Positions 57,763-64,000 of a stretch of DNA of 64,000 nucleotides are shown here, piece by piece. Made by a program: the position numbers and the translations under genes. The stretch spans positions 930,001 through 994,000 of the forward strand of contig JAPQWV010000123.1 of assembly GCA_027422505.1 (NCBI GenBank), written 5' to 3'. Under the pieces are notes generated by a model. The model searched no databases, was not told the DNA's origin, and saw only the letters and a program-made list of their open reading frames with translations. The stretch is from Craterostigma plantagineum (Eukaryota; Streptophyta; Magnoliopsida; Lamiales; Linderniaceae). Numbering within the stretch: position 1 is the stretch's first letter; each line of letters opens with the position of its first letter.

Positions 57763-59708
57763 TGTAGGACCCCAGTCTCGCAAACTAGGTCGGCCAATAA
57801 ATTTCGTTTATGGTTAGAATGATTTCATGTGAAGTGCGTGTATGTCATATGATTATGGGATCTTATGAATTTTATGCTCGTGATTTTTATGAGAATTAAG
57901 TGAAATTATGTGCTAATAATTATGTGTTACGATGACTCCCCACAAGGACGAAATTCTCGAGGATGTCGTATAGAAACATGGACTAGGATTTTATTGGACC
58001 ATGAAGCATCAAAATGGGCTAGGAAATTCATGGGATTATGAAATATTAAACTTGGGCTAATACCTCACCTTAGGCCCAATTCAAGGAATACCAACTTAGG
58101 AGACAAAACTTCCATGAATTAAGGGAAACTCACGCCAACTCTAGTACCCTTTTTCCATGCCTAAGATAAATATTCAATAAACAATTCAAAAACCCATAAC
58201 ACCACTCAAGAACCAACGAAAATCCAAGAGAAGGAAAAGAGAAGGAGCCGAGGAGATTTTCTACCTAAAAAGCACACCAAGTAGCTTGGGAATCGAAGTG
58301 GTAAGTGAAATTATCCTCCCTAAGCTACTATGATTTGCCCTATTTAAAATTATTTAGTAAAATTTCATTGGAGGATTAAGGAAATTGAGAGCACCATAGA
58401 CGGCAAAGTCCCTAGCTTAGTGTATAAAATTCATAATTAAGGGATTTCTTGAGATTAATTAAGCATTGATAGCCTAACTCGTTCTAAGGGTTGTAACCTT
58501 AGCTGGGGATGATCTTAGGATGGTATGGGGCGTGTTTAGGTGGAAGAGGACCCTAAGAATTGATGAAACCCGGGAAGATTTAGTTAGGAATTTCGATAGG
58601 AAAATATCGAGTTGAAAAGTCGAGACATAATCTCGAGAGCTTATTAGTGAATCTCGATATCTTTGCAAATGTTATGTGTTAAATCCTAGTTATAATCTCG
58701 ATATGTTATATATAACGTCATATATGTAAGACTCGACATCTTTGTGTAGGGGAAATATCGAAATCCCTAGTGTAATATCGAGATTCACTTGTAAACACAT
58801 GTCGAAATCTTATAAGGAGGATGTCGAGATTTATTTTGATAATTGATAATTGATATCGAGATGTTAGTTCGAGATTCAAGTCATTAAGTAAATTAAAATC
58901 TCGTCAGTATATTGAGATGTAGTATCGACATTTTACATAGCTCGAGATCCTTGCATGTTATATATCGAGACTTATTCTATATCATATATCGAGATTCATA
59001 TATCGATATTTAATTCCATAGCTAGGCTCGAGATCTATTCTAGGAATCAACCCGAGATCTGTCTTCGACATATTAGTATCGAAATCATTATATACATTAT
59101 ATCGAGATCTTTACATACACTATATCGAGATTCATATCGACAACTAACCCATGAGACATATCAAAATCCCATAATTAGTCCCGATATCCTTGCTTATGAG
59201 TCCAACATATCACCCGACATTTAGATAAGAATGTCGACAACTAGCCCGTGATCCTACCTTATAATTTATATCGAGACTTTGTATAGTAATAAAATGTCAA
59301 ACCCTTATATCATGTCGAGATCTATTCCTAATTCATGTCGAAATCTTTTTAGTATGATGTCGAGATCCACTTAGGACATGTCGAGATCTATCTTGAATGT
59401 GTCGAGATCTTTAAATAGTCCAAATGTCGAATTCTTACACATACAATGTCGAGACTTAATTAACCATGCAACCCGAGATTTATCCACATGTCGAGATCAA
59501 GCTCAAAAACCCATTTCGTTAACCATGTCGAGGTCCTTAGGAATTTCAAAGTGGTATATTTCAAATTAAATCAAAAATTCGAAACTTTAGGGTTTCGAAA
59601 TTCATGATAGTCGAAATTAGAGGGGGGTGCCAGCGAGGGCGCTGGACCCTTTGAGGGGGGGTGGATTGTGATATCCCACACCGATTGGAGGGGGGAACGA
59701 AGCATGCC

Positions 59709-59715
59709 TTTTTAA
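59709..59715 (+). promoter_or_regulatory. TATA-like box of the Gypsy C LTR
   Basis: TTTTTAA followed by GGGTGTGG, in the position where related plant LTRs have TTATAAGGGTGTGG. Proposed as the RNA polymerase II promoter by analogy only. Confidence 0.4.
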
Positions 59716-59776
59716 GGGTGTGGACACCCCTCCCATTGACGCGTTTTAAAGCGTGCGGGTGGGTGAGAGTTCGTAG

Positions 59777-59843
59777 GAACTCCGTAGTTAAGCGTGCTGG
59801 GGGAAGAGTAGTACCAGGATGGGTGACCACCTGGGAAGTCCTC
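59777..59843 (+). other. 5S rRNA-derived module within the LTR
   Basis: These 67 nt match 5S rRNA of this window from GAACTCCG to AAGTCCTC (gene positions about 41-107) at 61 of 67 bases by eye. Box A (AGTTAAGCGTGC) is intact and box C differs at one base (AGTACCAGGATGGGTGACC). The intermediate element carries three changes. The first 40 and last 12 bases of a 5S gene are absent. It has the same strand as the LTR, opposite to the neighbouring 5S genes. Cassandra TRIM elements are known to carry 5S sequence in their LTRs; this is a long-LTR, gag-bearing element. Confidence 0.9.
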
Positions 59844-59907
59844 AACCAGGCAGCTTAACGCCCAAAGCGGACAATATCAATGCGAGCGAGGTCTGGGCTG
59901 TTACAGA

Positions 59908-59919
59908 TGGTATCAGAGC
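59908..59919 (+). other. Primer binding site (tRNA-iMet) of Gypsy C
   Basis: TGGTATCAGAGC, two bases after the LTR. Confidence 0.95.
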
Positions 59920-60059
59920 TTCGGTCACAGGTCATGCAGACTGTCCGTACACACACACTCAAAAGCGCGGAAGCGGCCTTGCTTGTAAGTACCATGTTAT
60001 GTGACTTCTATGTATGGTTTGATTTATTGGCCTTAGGAAATTGTCAGGATAGGTTGAGA

Positions 60060-60727
60060 ATGGTAAGACTTAGGGGAGAAGGAAGCAGGGAATCAGATCA
60101 GTGTAGGGATACCAATAACCCTCCCGACAATCGGGATGCTACCATCCTGTAACTCACGGAGTTGGTCCGACAGCAGTCGGCCCAAATCCAACAGCTGATC
60201 CAACAGCAAAACGCTGGGGGACAATCAGCTAACCTACCTCCCCCGCCTGAACGAATTGAAATGATCGGGGAGAGGTTCAGAAAGCTTAACCCTCCGTTGT
60301 TTGAGGATGCCGTAGACCCCACCTCCGCCGAGGAATGGCTAAGGACGCTGGAGAACATGTTCCAGCACAGCCGCACATCTGAGGTGGAGAAAGTTATGTG
60401 CGCTGCCTACCTGTTGAGGGGAGCGCCGGGCACTGGTGGGACACCATCTCAGCTATCGAGAACCCACTAACGATGAGCTGGGATCTGTTTAAGGAGATCT
60501 TCAGAGCAAAGTACTACACCGCCCTTATCAGAGCCCAGCGGATGAACGAGTTCATCAACCTCCGCCAAGGGGCGATGACAGTGGCGGAGTACATCAAGAA
60601 GTTCGAGCAGCTATCAAGGTTCGCTGCTCACATGGTCAGTACGGACGCGCTCAAGATCGAGCGGTTCATGGAAGGATTGAAGCCCGAGCTGTACCGGAAT
60701 GTGAGTATGGCAGGAGTACAAGGAGAA
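60060..60727 (+). pseudogene. gag of Gypsy C, broken and truncated
   Basis: The frame starts MVRLRGEGSRESDQ at 60060, has a stop near 60150, then LTELVRQQSAQIQQLIQQQN and ERIEMIGERFRKLNPP. A frameshift near 60425 precedes the Gag domain core (GHWWDTI, MSWDLFKEIFRAKYY, FINLRQGAMTVAEYIKKFEQL, RFMEGLKPELYRN). It ends after MAGVQG at about 60727; the related gag of Gypsy A continues here with VTYAQMAERAL and a zinc knuckle. The following codons are 5S spacer. Confidence 0.9.
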
Positions 60728-60790
60728 AGTAACACTGTCACTTCATTGCAAATTTAATACCCGAGGGATGTTGTCGAGCGTAAAAAAGGG

Positions 60791-60908
60791 AGGTGCAACA
60801 CGAGGACTTCCCAAGGGGTCACCCATCCTAGTACTACTCTCGCCCAAGCACGCTTAACTTCGGAGTTCTGATGGGATCCGGTGCATTAGTGCTGGTATGA
60901 TCGCAACC
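60791..60908 (-). rRNA. 5S rRNA copy 3.1
   Basis: Close to consensus; CCCTTGGG near the 3' end and GCACCT at the end. First gene after the gag junction. Confidence 0.9.
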
Positions 60909-61190
60909 GTTTAGTTAATTGAGCGTAGTCGTTTTGCTTACACGGGTGAAAATGTGATGAAAGTATGCAACAAAGATCGGCGCATTGCTCGGGAACCCAT
61001 GCCAGTTCGTGAACGTCACAGTCCTAGATGTCGCGTATTTTCAACGAAATATATATAGTACGGAGCACAATTCATGTGATTTTTCACAAAATTGATATTT
61101 GCAAAATCCATATGTGTTGAGAGTGGAAAGTAACACCGGCAGTTCATTAAATTTAATAGCCGAGGGATGTTATCGCGCGATTAAAAAGGT

Positions 61191-61308
61191 GGGTGCAACA
61201 CGAGGACTTCCCAGAGGGTCACCCATCCTAGTACTACTCTCGCCCAAGCACGCTTAGCTTCGGAGTTCTGATGGGATCCGGTGCATTAGTGCTGGTATGA
61301 TCGCACCC
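61191..61308 (-). rRNA. 5S rRNA copy 3.2
   Basis: AAGCTAAGC at box A, CCCTCTGGG near the 3' end and GGGTGCGATC at the 5' end. Confidence 0.88.
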
Positions 61309-61590
61309 GTATAGTTAATTGAGCGTAGTCGTTTTGCTTGTACTGGTGAAATTGTAATGAAAGTATGCAACCAAGATCGGCGCATTGCTCGGGAACCACG
61401 CCAGTTCGTGAACGTAGCAGTCCTAGATGTCACGTATTTTCAACGAAATAAATATAGTACGGAGCACAATTCATGTGATTTTTTACAAAATTGATATTTG
61501 CAAAATCCATAGGTGTTTAGAGCGGAAAGTAACACCGTCACTTCATTGCAAATTTAATACCCGAGGGATGTTATCGCGCGTAAAAAAAGG

Positions 61591-61708
61591 GGGTGCAACA
61601 CGAGGACTTCTCCGTGGGTCACCCATCCTAGTACTACTCTCGCCCAAGCACGCTTATCTTCGGAGTTCTGATGGGATCCGGTGCATTAGTGCTGGTATGA
61701 TCGCATCC
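61591..61708 (-). rRNA. 5S rRNA copy 3.3
   Basis: AAGATAAGC at box A, CCCACGGAGAAG near the 3' end and GGATGCGATC at the 5' end, the last being the usual plant 5S start. Confidence 0.88.
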
Positions 61709-61989
61709 GTATAGTTAATTGAGCGTAGTCGTTTTGCTTGTACTGGTGAAAATGTAATGAAAGTACGCAACAAAGATCGGTGCATTGCTCGGGAACCACG
61801 CAAGTTCGTGAATGTTGCGGTCCTAGATGTCGCGTATTTCAACGAAATATATATATTACGGAGCACTATTCATGTGATTTTTCACGAAATTGAGATTTGC
61901 AAAATCGATAGGTGTTGAGAGTGGAAAGTAACACTGTCACTTCATTGCAAATTTAATACCCGAGGGATGTTGTCGCGCGTAAAAAAGAG

Positions 61990-62107
61990 GGGTGCAACAC
62001 GAGGACTTCCCAGGGGGTCACCCATCCTAGTACTACTCTCGCTCAAGCACGCTTAACTTCGGAGTTCTGATGGGATCCGGTGCATTAGTGCTGGTATGAT
62101 AGCAACC
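61990..62107 (-). rRNA. 5S rRNA copy 3.4
   Basis: Consensus except CTTGAGCGAGAG in the middle and GGTTGCTATC at the 5' end; same changes as copy 3.7. Confidence 0.89.
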
Positions 62108-62390
62108 ATTTAGTTAATTGAGCGTAGTCGTTTTGCTTGTACGGGTGAAAATGTGATGAAAGTATGCAACAAAGATCGGCGCATTGCTCGGGAACCCATG
62201 CCAGTTCGTGAACGTCACAGTCCTAGATGTCGCGTATTTTCAACGAAATATATATAGTACGGAGTACAACTCATGTGATTTTTCACAAAATTGATATTTG
62301 CATAATCCATAGGTGTTGAGAGTGGAAAGTAACACTGTCACTTCATTGCAAATTTAATACCCGAGGGATGTTGTCTAGCGTAAAAAAGGG

Positions 62391-62507
62391 GGGTGCAACA
62401 CGAGGACTTCCCAAGGGGTCACCCATCCAAGTACTACTCTCGCCCAAGCACGCTTAACTTCGGAGTTCTGATGGATCCGGTGCATTAGTGCTGGTATGAT
62501 CGCAACT
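62391..62507 (-). rRNA. 5S rRNA copy 3.5
   Basis: GTACTTGGATGGG in box C, one C missing in GGATCCATC, and 5' end AGTTGCG. Confidence 0.87.
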
Positions 62508-62788
62508 ATTTAGTTAATTGAGCGTAGTCGTTTTGCTTGTACGGGTGAAAATGTGATGAAAGTATGCAACAAAGATCAGCGCATTGCTCGGGAACCACGC
62601 CAGTTCGTGAACGTCCTAGTCCTAGATGTCGCGTATTTTCAACGAAATATGTATAGTACGGAGCACAATTCATGTGATTTTTTACAAAATTGATATTTCC
62701 AAAATCCATAAGTGTTGAGCGTGGAAAGTAGCACCGTCACTTCATTGTTAATTTAATACCCGAGGGATGTTATCGCGCGTAAAAAAGG

Positions 62789-62906
62789 GGGTGCAACACG
62801 AGGACTTCCCAGGGGGTCACCGATCCTAATACTACTCTCGCCCAAGCATGCTTATCTTCGGAGTTCTGATGGGATCCGGCGCATCAGTGCTGGTATGATC
62901 GCATCC
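62789..62906 (-). rRNA. 5S rRNA copy 3.6, variant
   Basis: Several changes: AAGATAAGCATGC at box A, GTATTAGGATCGG in box C, and CACTGATGCGCC at the 5' part. Confidence 0.86.
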
Positions 62907-63186
62907 GTATAGTTAATTGAGCGTAGTCGTTTTGCTTGTACTGGTGAAAATGTAATGAAAGTACCAACAAAGATCGGCGCATTGCTCGGGAACCACGCAA
63001 GTTCGTGAATGTTGCGGTCCTAGATATCGCGTATTTCAACGAAATATATATATTACGGAGCACTATTCATGTGATTTTTCACGAAATTGAGATTTGCAAA
63101 ATCGATAGGTGTTGAGAGTGGAAAGTAACACCGTCACTTCATTGTAAATTTAATAGCCGAGGGATGTTATCGCGCGTAAAAAAGAT

Positions 63187-63304
63187 GGGTGCAACACGAG
63201 GACTTCCCAGGGGGTCACCCATCCTAGTACTACTCTCGCTCAAGCACGCTTAACTTCGGAGTTCTGATGGGATCCGGTGCATTAGTGCTGGTATGATAGC
63301 AACC
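63187..63304 (-). rRNA. 5S rRNA copy 3.7
   Basis: Like copy 3.4 (CTTGAGCGAGAG, GGTTGCTATC). Confidence 0.89.
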
Positions 63305-63557
63305 ATTTAGTTAATTGAGCGTAGTCGTTTTGCTTGTACTGGTGAAATTGTAATGAAAGTATGCAAGAACAACGGTGAACGTAGCAGTCCTAGATGTCAC
63401 GTATTTTCAACGAAATAAATATAGTACGGAGCACAATTCATGTGATTTTTTACAAAATTGATATTTGCAAACTCCATTGGTGTTTAGAGCGAAAAGTAAC
63501 ACCGTCACTTCATTGCAAATTTAATACCCGAGGGATGTTATCGCGCGTAAAAAAAGG

Positions 63558-63675
63558 GGGTGCAACACGAGGACTTCTCAGTGGGTCACCCATCCTAGTA
63601 CTACTCTCGCCGAAGCACGCTTAACTTCGGAGTTCTGATGGGATCGGGTGCATTAGTGCTGGTATGATCGCAACC
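63558..63675 (-). rRNA. 5S rRNA copy 3.8
   Basis: CCCACTGAGAAG near the 3' end, GTGCTTCGGCG in the middle, and CCCGATCCC in place of CCGGATCCC. Confidence 0.88.
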
Positions 63676-63956
63676 ATTTAGTTAATTGAGCGTAGTCGTT
63701 TTGCTTGTACGGGTGAAAATGTGATGAAAGTATGCAACAAAGATCGGCGCATTGCTCGAGAACCACGCCAGTTCGTGAACGTCCCAATCCTAGATGTCGC
63801 GTATTTTCAACGAAATATGTATAGTACGGAGCACAATTCATGTGATTTTTTACAAAATTGATATTTGCAAAATCCATAGGTGTTGAGCGTGGAAAGTAAC
63901 ACCGTCAATTCATTGTTAATTTAATACCCGAGGGATGTTATCGCGCGTAAAAAAGG

Positions 63957-64000
63957 GGGTGCAACACGAGGACTTCCCAGGGGGTCACCGATCATAATAC
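63957..64000 (-). rRNA. 5S rRNA copy 3.9, cut by window edge
   Basis: 3' part only, with GTATTATGATCGG in box C; continues beyond the window. Confidence 0.88.

Larger units (their letters stand above)
57763..59905 (+). repeat. 5' LTR of Gypsy C, carrying a 5S-derived module
   Basis: It starts TGTAGGACCCC and ends GGGCTGTTACA, with the primer site two bases on. A TCGAGAT/ATGTCGAG field fills 58600-59550. The last 280 bp have a common plant LTR layout: a CCCACACCGATTGG box, a TATA-like TTTTTAA, AAGGGTGTGGACACC, CGTTTTAAAGC, then the 5S-like piece, then CCAAAGCGGACAATATCAAT and GGTCTGGGCTGTTACA. The 5S-like piece thus lies downstream of the presumed promoter, in R or U5. Confidence 0.88.
57763..60727 (+). 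mobile_element. Ty3/Gypsy element C, 5' part only (LTR, primer site, gag)
   Basis: A 2.14-kb 5' LTR is followed by a tRNA-iMet primer site and a decayed gag. The element stops abruptly at about 60727, in the middle of gag, where 5S spacer begins. No 3' LTR, pol or downstream TSD is present. GTTTT precedes the LTR (57758-57762), but its partner copy cannot be found. Its LTR start resembles the right end of the solo LTR at 8175-10988. Confidence 0.88.
60728..64000 (-). repeat. 5S rDNA tandem array, block 3 (9 units, subfamily 3)
   Basis: Same polarity and unit size (about 395-400 bp) as blocks 1-2, starting inside a spacer at GAAAGTAACACTG. All complete genes are GGATCC type or a close variant (GGATCGGG in 3.8). 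Spacers carry words not seen in blocks 1-2, such as GAACGTAGCAGTCCTAG, GAATGTTGCGGTCCTAG, GAACCCATGCCAG and TGTACTGGTGAAA, each recurring in two units. Fewer one-base gaps are visible than in blocks 1-2. Confidence 0.95.

Noticed and set aside
23968..60727. Gypsy B on the left and Gypsy C on the right as two halves of one split element
   Set aside because: Both are on the plus strand and break in coding sequence, but their LTRs differ (TGTAATACCCG...GTCGCCACA against TGTAGGACCCC...GCTGTTACA), so they are different families.

Overview
This is nuclear DNA of a flowering plant, probably a eudicot; nothing seen identifies the species. The evidence is tandem plant-type 5S rRNA genes, LTR retrotransposons primed by initiator tRNA-Met, and a CACTA DNA transposon with TNP2-like and Ulp1-like genes. 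No host protein-coding gene was recognised. The window is a 5S rDNA locus invaded by nested transposable elements.

Layout. (1) 1-1016 is the end of a long LTR. (2) 1017-8174 holds 18 5S genes, all on the minus strand, in units of about 400 bp with a T-run terminator after each gene. (3) 8175-10988 is a solo LTR with target-site duplication (TSD) TGTGA. (4) 10989-23967 holds 33 more 5S genes, the last cut off. (5) 23968-60727 is a nested transposon block. (6) 60728-64000 holds nine further 5S genes of a different subfamily, running off the window edge.

The transposon block reads as follows. A decayed Ty3/Gypsy pol tail and its 3' LTR (23968-27985, plus 34446-34451) are interrupted by a complete non-autonomous LTR element (27986-34445, TSD GCCAC) that encodes only a 529-residue coiled-coil Gag-like protein on the minus strand. 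Next comes a decayed Ty1/Copia element on the minus strand (34452-57762). It is split by a Gypsy element with LTRs of about 3.2 kb (34959-51559, TSD TTTAG) and by a solo LTR (53002-55803). The 5' LTR of that Gypsy element contains a related solo LTR (40894-44798, TSD CATAC) and a CACTA transposon (46395-50749, TSD TCA). The block ends with another Gypsy element (57763-60727) whose LTR carries a 67-nt piece about 91% identical to 5S rRNA. Its gag breaks off directly into 5S spacer.

Most notable are the 5S-derived module in the LTR of a gag-bearing Gypsy element beside 5S rDNA, the alternating and five-unit higher-order structure of the 5S array, a duplication of about 10 kb that includes an LTR insertion, the hairpin arrays at both CACTA ends, an apparently intact six-exon Ulp1 protease beside a broken transposase, and dense irregular fields of TCGACAT/ATGTCGA in every long LTR. 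Many differences between the 5S copies before 24 kb are single-base gaps, so consensus sequence errors are a real possibility there. All comparisons were made by eye.
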